A DNA stretch of 17,549 nucleotides from Galdieria sulphuraria (lineage: Eukaryota > Rhodophyta > Bangiophyceae > Galdieriales > Galdieriaceae), in NCBI RefSeq assembly GCF_000341285.1, contig NW_005178403.1:1-17549 (forward strand), in the 5' to 3' direction. Shown piece after piece: positions 9,000-16,986 of the stretch. Under the pieces are notes generated by a model that saw only the letters and a program-made list of their open reading frames with translations, had not been told where the DNA came from and ran no database searches. Made by a program: the position numbers and the translations under genes. The number at the start of each line of letters is the position of its first letter. Position 1 is the first letter of the stretch.

Positions 9000-9660
9000 A
9001 CATTTTATACATTCTTTCTACACTCCCATATACCCTCACATTCTATAGTGTCCTTTTTCTTACTTTGTAAAGTAGTATCTATTGAGCCTTTTTTCTTGTT
9101 TGTACAGCTTGTTGAATGAATTGAGAAAAATTCATTTCATTTATTTTTTTAAAAGAGTTGAATCATAGGTAGAAAATGAAAATGGATTGAACGAAATGAA
9201 TTGAAAGAATAAGTTAAAATAGAATGAAAAAAATTTATAAAGAAAAGATAGAAAAATGATACAGAAAACTATCTGCAAAATGAAAAAGAGTTTTGGAAGT
9301 TAAAGCAAATGGAACAAAAAAAGGTTTGAAAGAGAAAAGGAACACCTAGTTTGTTTGATTGCGTTGGGAAAAAGACAAGGCTATAAGGACAAATGGCGAT
9401 TGGGAACTCATCAGGGTTTATGATTGACAGTAGGAGAGAAAGAGAGATAAATTTGACATACAAAGAAAGATGGGGGCTAAGAATTTTTTTGTGAGGTTTG
9501 GATTTGGGAGTATAAGTTTGCATGGATACAAGGTCAATTGTAATTTGGAAATTGGTATGGAAAAACAAGAGTTTGGACAAGAAAAGAAAGAGTGGAAATT
9601 GAGAAAAATGTGAGAATACAGGAAGGATATTTCTGGAATTCAAATTAAAGAAGTAGAAAG
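8970..9660. repeat. Composite T-/A-/G-rich subtelomeric module, copy 1
   Basis: Order of parts: a lead with GAACAACAAGTTGACCACCAG and T-rich DNA (8970-9115), an A-rich tract with TTTTTTTAAAAGAGTTG and GAAAAATGAT (9115-9310), ACACCTAGTTTG (9343-9354), a telomere-like TCAGGGTTTATGATT (9411-9425), then a weakly G-rich part (9426-9600) ending AACAAGAGTTTGG. This copy has almost none of the minisatellite expansion seen in copies 2-4. A minus-strand frame of 124 codons is open across it, aligned with similar frames in the other copies. C/T-rich strands have few stops, so this is weak evidence for coding. Confidence 0.8.
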
Positions 9661-9740
9661 TTACAAGTTGGAATTCCAGTATAGTTTATGAGATGGATTT
9701 TGATTCTTAGAGATTGGAAATTGAATTCCACTAAGGTTTG

Positions 9741-9757
9741 TTCAGGGTTTATTTAAG
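9741..9757 (+). repeat. Interstitial telomere-like sequence
   Basis: TTCAGGGTTTATTTAAGG matches, with one A in place of G near its end, the start of the true telomere at 17144 (TTCAGGGTTTATTTAGGG). It lies immediately before a short copy of the copia-like remnant. Confidence 0.65.
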
Positions 9758-9858
9758 GTACCATTGAAGAGATTCGTACAAAGTATTTGATATAGGCAGC
9801 AATAGTTTCAATATGCAATATCAAGTTGAATATTCATAACATATTGCTAGTAGAATGA
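9758..9858 (+). pseudogene. Copia-like RNase H remnant, short copy
   Basis: Reads TIEEIRTKYLI, a stop, then KLNIHNILLVE and TGA at 9856-9858. It aligns with the last part of the copies ending at 8744 (TIEEFRKKYAIL...LLID) and 11188 (TIEEVGTNYAI...VLVE). It starts abruptly after a telomere-like motif, as if the element were cut there. Internal stops show that it is dead. Confidence 0.5.
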
Positions 9859-9859
9859 T

Positions 9860-10330
9860 ATAAGTTGTTTGGACTAGAATAGATATTTTGTTGACTAAGA
9901 TTTGTTTAGCTCATCAAGGATTTTTCGCTTGGCAGTAGAAGACTTGTTGTTTCGTATTGTAGAGATTCAATACCTTAGACTTTGCTTTATATAGTATTGA
10001 TAGATTTTCTATGATTTATTCAACTCCAATTGCTCACTGATCTTATGGGTTGACATAAGAATTTGTCTGAGCCTACTTGAGATAAATAGTATGATAGTCT
10101 CTCACGTAGTCTTTTCATACTTGCAGATCACTCGCGACTTTGTCAGATTAGATCCTGGAAAATCACTCAATTGATTCTATTGTTTAGACAAATGGACGAG
10201 ATGATAGAATATGTTGCTGTTCCACACAAGAAATTTTTCAGTACTATTGGGTCCGACTAAGAACAACATTTTGTGTGCCTGCAAACACAATGTTCACGTA
10301 TTGTTTCCACGTTTTCCATTCTTTCATACA
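9860..10330. repeat. Post-minisatellite module, copy 1
   Basis: Shares with 12380-12940 and 16126-16600 the order: TTTAGCTCATCAAG-like start, TATATAGTATTGATAGATTTTC (9991-10012), GCTCACTGATCTTATGGGTT (10033-10052), TCTTTTCATACTTGCAGATC, then a segment reading LFRQMDEMIEYVAVPHKKFF (about 10181-10240) ending GSD and a stop. The segment is conserved at the peptide level in four or five places. Confidence 0.7.
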
Positions 10331-10339
10331 GATTTTATC

Positions 10340-11188
10340 TTGCTTAGTTCCATAAAAACATTTGGTATCGGACAAACTTTGTAGTTTATGTTCACAAATT
10401 GGATGGTTTTAGAAGCACATAGTCTATTCTGATAATTCGATTGTTGAAGCTTTCCCAAAGCCTAATAGAATCTATGAAACATGCATGGCATATTGCTTCT
10501 GTTAATTGCAGAATCATCACCATACGAGGTAATTCAACTCAATTGATACTGTATGCTTTGCAACTTTAGAGACTATTCCTATCGTTATTTAGAGCACAAA
10601 CATCAAGGTTTATGTTCTTTGTTCTTTTTAAGATTTGAGTACACATAACAACTTGACAAAAATGACGAAGAAGTACCTTTACATACTCTTAGATTCCTAG
10701 TCAGTCAAGTCATCCTGAGATAGATTTACATGTCCTTTTGCTGTTTATGGCGAAAAGTTGTCTCTTACCTTTGTTACAATGAGCCGTTATAACTCAAATC
10801 AATCAAATGACACAGCTTTTACTAGGCCATTGTCCTTTCTACGATTGACTCTTTTTTACCTTTATGATTGAAGAATTGGGTCTGACTTGCATTGATTGAT
10901 TGATTCATTGATTCCATGGTGGCGTACTGGCTTATTTATCAGGTGGCAATTATGTGCACTTGGATTTGTGAAATTGATTGATTCTAATACGCAAGAAATT
11001 GCAGCGGGACTTCTCTATTGAAAAAAATGATTTAAGAGTACATTTACAACAAACGGACTGTTGATTTGTGAATCAAAGACAAAGGTAATACTATTGAAGA
11101 GGTTGGCACAAACTATGCAATATAGATAGCAGCGGGCTAAATGTGTATTCTCAAGTTGAATATGGATTGGATTGTACTAGTAGAATGA
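10340..11188 (+). pseudogene. Ty1/copia-like RT/RNase H remnant, copy 2
   Basis: This parallels 7900-8744 at ~2.4 kb offset over its whole length. In-frame peptides line up: NNLTKMTKKYLY (with SSLTKRVTKYFH), QVILR*IYMS..LWRKVVSYL (with QVILRYLYMS..LWRKVVSYF), AYLSGGNY and CALGFVKLIDSNTQEI across a one-base shift (with AYLTSDKACAVGFVRLTDSS), and VDL*IKDKGNTIEE (with VDLHIKDNVVTIEE), where * marks a stop. The end stop TGA is at 11186-11188. It carries more stops than copy 1, and each keeps residues the other lost, so they descend separately from an intact ancestor. Confidence 0.55.
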
Positions 11189-11330
11189 ATTGGGTTGCTT
11201 GGACTAGATTGGATGTCCTTTGATTATGAGCTGGTTTGTTCCTCAACGTTTCTTTGCCAGGCACTATACAACTCTCTGTTTCATATGTAAGGTTATCATA
11301 TCCTATACTTTGGTTCATACAGTATTGATA
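11189..11330. repeat. Module following the copia-like remnant, copy 2
   Basis: Aligns with 8745-8893: TTGCTTGGACTAGATTGG, a GTTTCATATGTA piece, and GGTTCATACAGTATTGATATGTTT at its right end. No reading frame is convincing. Confidence 0.55.
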
Positions 11331-11557
11331 TGTTTTTGATGGTATATTTAACAACAGTTGCTCAACGATCGTATATAGATTCCTCGGAAACATCTACCCA
11401 AGTAGAGTTGGCAGATGAAATACCAACTAGCACTAGTCATATTTTATCCAACTTCATGGAAGGGAACCTAATTGATAGATTGCTTGGCAAATTCAAATTG
11501 ATAGCTAATCCCCAGATAGTTTTTTCATACAGACAAATTACATTCGACATTAACTAG
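11330..11557 (+). CDS. Hypothetical 75-residue ORF in a repeated segment
   Basis: ATG to TAG frame including QVELADEIPTSTSHILSNF and GNLIDRLLGKFKLIANPQ. The diverged copy at about 13810-14030 reads collinearly in the same frame (VELAEAI, stop, TSNAYILPSSM, NLTNSFLGK). That is suggestive of past coding, but the copy has stops. The ORF sits between the copia-like remnant and the composite module, in a segment absent from copy 1 (~8893). It may be part of the retroelement. No family is recognised. Confidence 0.25.
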   Translation: MFLMVYLTTVAQRSYIDSSETSTQVELADEIPTSTSHILSNFMEGNLIDRLLGKFKLIANPQIVFSYRQITFDIN

Positions 11558-12390
11558 GTCGTCGACCATGATTGATTTGAGTCCATTGTTGACACAATTG
11601 ACCAGATGTTGAATGATTTTGTTATTCTTCAAAATGAAATTTTCTTACTAGTTCCTATTCTGAATAGCACGTTTAGCACCAGTATACAATTTTTTTACAC
11701 ATCTTTCCAAGTTCGCATGTACTGTTTCTTTAGAGTACTTCTTTTCCTACTATGTAGAAGCATACTTACTAAGTCTCTTGTCTTGTTTGTATCGTTTTTT
11801 TATTGAATTAAAAAAGTTCACGATCATTAATTTTTTTAAAAGAGTGGAAACATAGAGTACAAAATTAAATTCAATTGAAAGAAATAAATTGAAAGAATAA
11901 AAAATGCTATTAAGAAAATAAAGGAAGGAAAAATAGAAAAATGATATAAAAAATTAATTGCAAATTAAGAAAAAGTTTTAGAAGGTTAAACAAATACAAT
12001 GGAAAGGCTGGAAAATGGGAAAGGAAACACCTAGTTTGGTGTATTGATTTGGAAAAAGACAAGAAAACAAGTAAAAATGGAAGTTGAAAATTTACTAGGA
12101 TTTGTAATAGTGTGGGAAAAAACAGGGGTAAATGGGGCATACAGAGAAAAATGGGGTTTATGAAATTGATTGAGGTTTGAATGTGGTAGTATGGGTTGCA
12201 TGAATGAATGAGGGCAAAATTGGATAAGAGGCAAATCCAAGGTCCATACAGTGCTCGGGAAAGTGCCTTTGGGGGAATATGGTTGGGTGGAGGAAGACTG
12301 GGGGCCAATTGGGAAATCGGGATGAATCCAAGGTCAATTTCGATTGATAAATTATCATTGGAGAAACAAGAGTTTGAATTTTTTGAGCTA
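11558..12390. repeat. Composite T-/A-/G-rich subtelomeric module, copy 2
   Basis: Starts with GTCGTCGACCATGATTGATTTGA (11560), shared with copy 3 (14034). A plus-strand frame there reads FESIVDTIDQMLNDFVILQ and continues as a T-rich hydrophobic frame to 11806. Then come the A-rich tract (11800-12000), ACACCTAGTTTGG (12027), telomere-like TTTACTAGGATTTGTAATAG (12091-12110), and the G-rich minisatellite (12115-12370) with GGGCCAATTGGGAAATCGGG. It ends AACAAGAGTTTGAATTTTTTGAG. The minus strand is open for 132 and 69 codons in two frames, as expected for a C/T-rich strand. Confidence 0.8.
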
Positions 12391-12675
12391 GAGTATAGTC
12401 CTTTGATTATGAGTGGTTTAGCTCGTCAAATACTTTTTAGTTTTGCACTAGAAGATTCATTGTTATATATATAGAGATTCAACAGAGGACACTTTGGTTT
12501 ATATAGTGTTGATAGATTTTCGATTGTGAATTCAACACCAATTACTGACTGATCTTATGGGTTGTTGGAAGAAGTTACCCGAGCAGACGCATAAAGAAAA
12601 AGTACAAATCAGTACTAAGCGTAACTTATCTACAACTATAAGGAAATCTAGCTGAAAGAATACTATGTAAAGAGG

Positions 12676-12720
<45 letters not shown>

Positions 12721-12960
12721 TAGTGTCACATAGTCTCTTCATACTTACAAGTTACCCCCAGCATTTGGTAAATTAGATTGAGGAAGATCACACAATTGAT
12801 TTGATTGTTTAGACAAATGGACGACATTATGAATCATATTGTCATTGTGCATAACGAGAAATTTCTTATCACTGCAAGGTGACTGAGAGTACTACGTTGT
12901 GAGTCGATGTGCACACTTTTCAAGTATCGTTTCCACGTCAACATACGTTCTTATATGGAA
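12380..12960. repeat. Post-minisatellite module, copy 2
   Basis: Aligns with 16126-16600 and 9860-10330. Landmarks are TAGTCCTTTGATTATGAGTGG, GAGGACACTTTGGTTTATATAG, CTGATCTTATGGGTTG, and a segment reading LFRQMDDIMNHIVIVHNEKF (12808-12867). The GTA microsatellite at 12676-12720 interrupts it. Confidence 0.8.
12676..12720. repeat. (GTA)15 microsatellite
   Basis: Fifteen perfect GTA triplets. The matching positions in the other copies have only short seeds (AATAGTAGGTAACC near 16353; AATAGTATGATAG near 10087), so the expansion is specific to this copy. It makes the poly-tyrosine stretch in the minus-strand frame 12532-12729, which is therefore not a gene. Confidence 0.97.
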
Positions 12961-13345
12961 GTAGGCTTTTTCTTAAATTTCGAAAGACATGCTAATACCA
13001 ACTTACTTCATCAGCTACTATATTACAAGCACCGTCCATAATTGTATCATTTCCTAAATTTCAACACTCACAAATTCCAAAAAAATAAGAAATGCCATGT
13101 AAACGCACTATATTGAAAAAATCATAATAAAATTTTTTTGTACAGTTGTCACACAATTGAGAGGAAGATTATTTCTTCCAATTCCAAAGAAGTTTACTAC
13201 TACAAGTCAATACAACAAAAGTCACTATGATAAAACACAATTGACTGCAAATTTAGGGGATAAATAAGCAACAAATCTGCAATATACCAAAAACGTTGTT
13301 TGCACAAGTTAGTACAAGCAACAATTACAAGCCTTCGATTTCTAG
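12961..13345. repeat. Terminal-side module, internal copy
   Basis: Aligns with 16600-16985 next to the telomere: ACCAACTTACT.....AGTTACTA-like start, ACAAGCAC..TTCA/CA, TTTCCT.AATTT, TGTACAG.TGT, then ACAACAAAAGTC....TTGACTGCAAATTTA and TTTGCACAAGTTAGTACAAGCAACAATTACAAG. In this copy the frame equivalent to 16831-16986 has stops. Confidence 0.7.
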
Positions 13346-13364
13346 GTATTGAATTCGTGAAGCT

Positions 13365-13559
13365 TTGGTATCATTGTACTCGAAACCTTGTTGTTCCATA
13401 TGTAGAGGCTTTGCATCTGAAGCAGTGTTTTATGTGGTCTGTAGGTATTCTACATGCTTGATTCAACGTCGAATTTTCCAAGATTATCTTGAATTGTCTG
13501 AAAGAAATGTAGTTTTTACTCTAAGAAGACGACCACAAACTATTACTTGTATTATTTGA
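13365..13559 (+). CDS. Hypothetical 64-codon open frame spanning an insertion edge
   Basis: Open plus-strand frame with a TTG at its nominal start (no ATG in the first part). It begins in a repeated module and continues into the unique insertion at 13413. Inside the insertion it reads YSTCLIQRRIFQDYLELSERN then VFTLRRRPQTI, which looks protein-like. CTGTAG before YST could be a 3' splice site, making this a terminal exon carried by the insertion. No family is recognised. Confidence 0.2.
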   Translation: MVSLYSKPCCSICRGFASEAVFYVVCRYSTCLIQRRIFQDYLELSERNVVFTLRRRPQTITCII

Positions 13560-13771
13560 AATCAAGTCGAATATCAATTTATTTTTTTTGTGAGGCTAAA
13601 CTCTGTAAAAAACGGAATCATAGCAAAGTATCACATTGTCCTTTGATACTTGGATTTTATTTGCCCCACTGTGTAGGTCGTCCTGATTCCATTCAATACA
13701 GTATGTTCTATTGAATCCAATAGTGAATGACCATGTGTTTCTAGAATATTAGGAATTTGTTGCTAGACTCC
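13413..13771. mobile_element. ~360-bp insertion flanked by imperfect 15-bp repeats
   Basis: CATATGTAGAGGCTTT (13397-13412) and CATATTTGAGGCTTT (13772-13786) flank a block absent from the homologous modules near 8840, 9950 and 11285, where the sequence runs straight through. The flanks look like a target-site duplication that has diverged. The block holds a short open frame at its left and the ~90-bp dispersed repeat at its right. No terminal inverted repeats or poly-A tail are obvious, so the element type is open. Confidence 0.5.
13675..13763. repeat. ~90-bp dispersed repeat, copy 2
   Basis: Matches 5737-5826 from AGGT(T/C)(C/G)TCCTGATT to TTGC. It ends eight bases before the right edge of the insertion at 13413-13771. 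Confidence 0.75.
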
Positions 13772-13786
13772 CATATTTGAGGCTTT

Positions 13787-15090
13787 AGTTTACATAGTAT
13801 TTACATGTTCCCAATAGTAAATTCAAAAACAATTGGTCAACGAGCGTATAGATTTGTTGGAAAAACATACTCTGTAGAGTTGGCAGAGGCAATATGAACT
13901 AGCAATGCTTATATTTTACCTAGCTCCATGAAATGCAACCTAACTAATAGCTTTCTTGGTAAACAACATAATAAGAGCAAATTCCCACAAAACTTTTTTT
14001 CACACTGACAATTCAGATTCAGTATGAAATAAGTCGTCGACTATGACTGATTTGAATCCATTGTTTCCACAATTGACCAAAGGATGTAAGATTTTGTTAT
14101 TCTCAAAATAGAGACCCCCTTAATGTTATAGTTCCGTTTCTAAGTAACAAGTTGAGCAATAGTGTACACACTATTCACACATTTTTTTCACGTTCTCATA
14201 CATTCTCACTTTAGAGTGCTTTCTTTCTTATTATATTAAGTATATTTACTAAATCTCTTGTCTTGTTTGTATAGTTTGTTGATTGAATTAAAAAAAATTC
14301 AATTTCATTAATTTTTTTTAAAAAAGAGTTGATACATAGGAAACAAAATTAAATTGGATTGAAACAAATAAATTGAAAAAATAAATTCAAAATGAGAGTA
14401 AAAAAATAAAAAATAGAAAAAATAGAAAAATGATATAAAAAATTAATTTCAAATTAAGAAAGAGTTTTAGAAGATAAAGCGAATAGAAAGGAAAGAGGCG
14501 GGGAAGTGGAAAAGGAATATTTATCTCGTTTGATTGAATTGGAAAAAAAACAAGAATACAAGTAAAAAAATGTTAGAAATTTACTAGGGTTTATGATAGT
14601 GTGGAAAGGAAGAGGGGTAAATGGGGCATGGAGGACAACGTGGGGCTTATGAAATTTATTGGGGTTTGAATTTGGTACTATGGGTTGCATGCATGAATGG
14701 TGGCAAAATTGGATGAGGGGCAAATCCAAGATGGCAATTGCGGTTGGGAAATTGGCTGTAGGAAAGCACGGGTGGATGATTGGGGGAAAATGGGCCGATT
14801 GGGGGAAATAATGGGAGAGAGGGGTAATTTTGGTTGGGAAATTGCCATGGGCAATTGTGGGTGGGGGGAAGAAGGGGCCAATTGGGGAAAGAGGGGTAAT
14901 CCAAGAGCGATTGTGATTGGGCAATTGCCATTGGGGGAGTCTGGAGTGGGGGATGAAATGGGCCAATTGGGAAATTGGGGTAAATCCAAGATCAATTGCA
15001 ATTGGGCAAATGCCCTTGGGGAAACAAGAGTATGGGACAAGGGAAAGAATGGAAATTGAGAAAATTGTAAGAGTACTGGAATGTTGTCTC
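13787..15090. repeat. Composite T-/A-/G-rich subtelomeric module, copy 3
   Basis: The left part (13787-14130) aligns with 11300-11640, including GTCGTCGACTATGACTGATTTGAA. Then come the T-rich lead (14130-14285), an A-rich tract (14285-14460), telomere-like TTACTAGGGTTTATGATAG (14581-14599), and the largest minisatellite (about 14600-15040). It repeats GGGAAATTGG, GGGCAATTGCC and GGGCCAATTGGG words. It ends AACAAGAGTATGGGACAAGGGAAAG like copy 1, unlike copies 2 and 4. Overlapping minus-strand frames of 214, 150 and 91 codons and a plus frame of 120 codons are all open. That is a composition effect and argues against any single one being real. Confidence 0.8.
14782..14887 (+). other. Potential G-quadruplex sites in minisatellite
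   Basis: Two runs meet the usual G3+N1-7 pattern on the plus strand. 14782-14824 has GGGGG, GGG, GGGGG, GGG, GGGG with loops of 5-7 bases. 14859-14887 has GGG, GGGGGG, GGGG, GGGG with loops of 1-6 bases. The G-rich strand is the same as in the telomere. Confidence 0.6.
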
Positions 15091-15097
15091 TGAACCA

Positions 15098-16135
15098 ATC
15101 ACGTTCAATATCAAATAGCTCTTCGACCATGATCCTTTAGAGTTCATTGTTTCCATATTTGATCAAATTTTGTATGATTTTGTTTGTCTATATAAAATGG
15201 AGATTTTTTTGTTGTTATTAGGTGCTATTCTGAACAACAAGTTGAGCACCAGTAAACAAATTCTCACACATTCCTTTTACGTTCTGATAAACCCTCACTT
15301 TAAAGTGCTCTTTTTCATACTGTATAAAGTCCTATTTACTGCATCTCTTGTCTTGTTTCTATAGTTTGTCGATTGAATTAAAAAATATTCACTTTCAATT
15401 ATTTTTTTAAAACAGTTGATAGATAGGTTATAAAATTAAAATGGACTGAAAAAAATAAATTGCAATCCCCAATTAAAAATCATCCTAAAAAATTAGGAAA
15501 ATTAAAAATCGAAAAATGATATCAAAAATTAATTAAAAATTAAAAAAAATTCATGAGCTCAAGCAAATAGAAAAGAAAGTCTGGAAAAGAAAAACCAAAC
15601 ACCTAGTTTGTAAGATTTAGTTTGAAAAAAGGCAAAGATGCAAGTGAAAATGGATGTTTGGAACTTATTAGGGTTTACGATGGAACGATTAGGGCTTGTG
15701 ATTAAATGTTTGTGAAGAAGAGGAGCCACTGGGCACGCGAAGAAGTATGGGTTATGAAATTTTCTGGGGTTTGAATTTGGGAGTATGGATTGCATGGCTG
15801 AATGGGGCCAAAATTGGATGATGGTCAAATTGAAGGTCCATACAGTGATTGGGAAATTGGCCATGGGGTAGTATGGGTGGATGGATGGGGGAAGAATGGT
15901 CCAATTGGAAATGGGAGAGAGGATGAGGGGTAAGTGTGGTTGGGAAATTGGCATTGGGGAGAGTATGAATGGGGATGGGTGGGGAAAAGAGGAACCAATT
16001 CGAAGGCCACCAGTTGATTTGGAAATTGCCATTGGGGGCATGAAGGGGGGAATTGGACAATTGGGGCAATCCAAAGTCCACAGTGATTGGGAAATTACCA
16101 TTGGGAAAACAACGAGTGTGGATTGTTTGAACTAG
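15098..16135. repeat. Composite T-/A-/G-rich subtelomeric module, copy 4
   Basis: Begins near CTCTTCGACCATGATCC (15119-15135), the counterpart of the GTCGTCGACCATGA motif of copies 2 and 3. Next are GAACAACAAGTTGAGCACCAG (15231), the A-rich tract (15372-15555), ACACCTAGTTTG (15599), two telomere-like motifs (15665-15697), and the G-rich minisatellite (about 15765-16110). It ends AACAACGAGTGTGGATTGTTTGAACTAG, like copy 2. A hydrophobic plus-strand frame (15170-15364) parallels 11606-11806, and a minus-strand 180-codon frame covers the minisatellite; neither is accepted as a gene. Confidence 0.8.
15665..15697 (+). repeat. Interstitial telomere-like motifs
   Basis: TTATTAGGGTTTA (15665-15677) is an exact piece of the terminal array. 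GATTAGGGCTT (15687-15697) resembles the C-variant units at the start of the telomere. Weaker versions sit at the same place in the other composite modules (9411, 12091, 14581). Confidence 0.75.
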
Positions 16136-16600
16136 ATTGTAGTCCTTTGATTAAAAGTTGTTTAGCTTTTCAAGGTCTTGTTTGCTTTAAGAAGATGATT
16201 TATAGTCTCATGTATACAGATTCAGTAAAGGACACTTTGGTTTATATAGTATTAATAGATTGTCGCTGGTCCAATTAGCACCAATTCAATTGATGCCTGA
16301 TCTTATGGGTTATTAAAAGAATTTAAGCCAGCCATAACAGATTAAGCTAATAGAATAGTAGGTAACCAAGCATGATATCATAGAAAAATTTCATATAGTT
16401 TTTTCATGCTTGACAATTGCTTGCAACAGTTAGTAGATTACATTGAGGAAAATCAGTTAATTGATCTGAATGTTCAGACAAATGGATGACATGATAAAAT
16501 ATTCTACTATTGTACAAAATGAAAAATTTTGCGTTACTACTGGGTCTGACTTTTAACAACGTGTTGTGTATCTCCATTCACACTATACATATATCGTCTC
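16126..16600. repeat. Post-minisatellite module, copy 3
   Basis: Aligns with 12380-12960: TAGTCCTTTGATTAAAAG, AAAGGACACTTTGGTTTATATAG, CTGATCTTATGGGTTA, and a segment reading MFRQMDDMIKYSTIVQNEKF followed by TGSDF and a stop (16470-16552). Confidence 0.8.
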
Positions 16601-16830
16601 CAGCAGAAATTTTTTTTAATTTTCAGAACACAAAATAACACCAACTTACTGTTTCCAGTTACTACAATGCAAGCACTATTCACACTTGTAATATTTCCTG
16701 AATTTAAATTATTATAAGTAAAAAAAAATATACTCTATAAACGCCATATATCCTAAAGAAAAAATTATTCGTACAGCTGTAACTCTTTTAAAAAAATAAT
16801 TTTTTGTTTATAGTCAATATTATTAAGAAC
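16601..16830. repeat. AT-rich part of terminal-side module
   Basis: Aligns with 12961-13190 (ACCAACTTACT, CAAGCAC, TTTCCT). It ends in a T-run and TTTATAG just before the small ORF, a possible 3' splice site. Confidence 0.6.
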
Positions 16831-16986
16831 ATGTCAGAACAGCAAAAGTTGCCAGAATATAAAAAAGACTTTACAGCAAAATTAACAAGTGAAAAAAAAG
16901 TGCAATATATGAAAAAGGATTATTTGCACAAGTTGTTAGAATCAACATTGACAACAATTCTACAAAGCGTTAATATCTATTCTTAG
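16831..16986 (+). CDS. Hypothetical 51-residue basic ORF beside telomere
   Basis: ATG to TAG frame. It is lysine-rich and charged (MSEQQKLPEYKKDF, then SEKKVQYMKKDYLHKLLES), with a predicted helical look and no membrane segment. The frame is open upstream to about 16804, and a T-run plus TATAG there could be a splice acceptor, so this may be the last exon of a larger unit. The diverged copy at 13207-13340 keeps peptide similarity (LTANL with FTAKL; LQY with VQY) but has stops. It is the last open frame before the chromosome end, ~115 bases from the telomere. Function unknown; coding status uncertain. Confidence 0.25.
   Translation: MSEQQKLPEYKKDFTAKLTSEKKVQYMKKDYLHKLLESTLTTILQSVNIYS

Noticed and set aside
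8745-9000. Long terminal repeat following the copia-like stop
   Set aside because: No TG...CA-bounded direct repeat pair or primer-binding site could be identified by eye.
11606-11806. Hydrophobic plus-strand frame, also seen at 15170-15364
   Set aside because: It lies in T-rich lead DNA that encodes F, L and S in any frame. The counterparts in copies 1 and 3 have stops.
12532-12729. Minus-strand frame with a poly-tyrosine start
   Set aside because: It is the translation of the GTA microsatellite and its flank.
14454-15130. Long proline-rich minus-strand frames of 214 and 150 codons
   Set aside because: Three minus frames and one plus frame are open over the same minisatellite. The C/T-rich strand lacks stop codons by composition, so length alone is not evidence of a gene.
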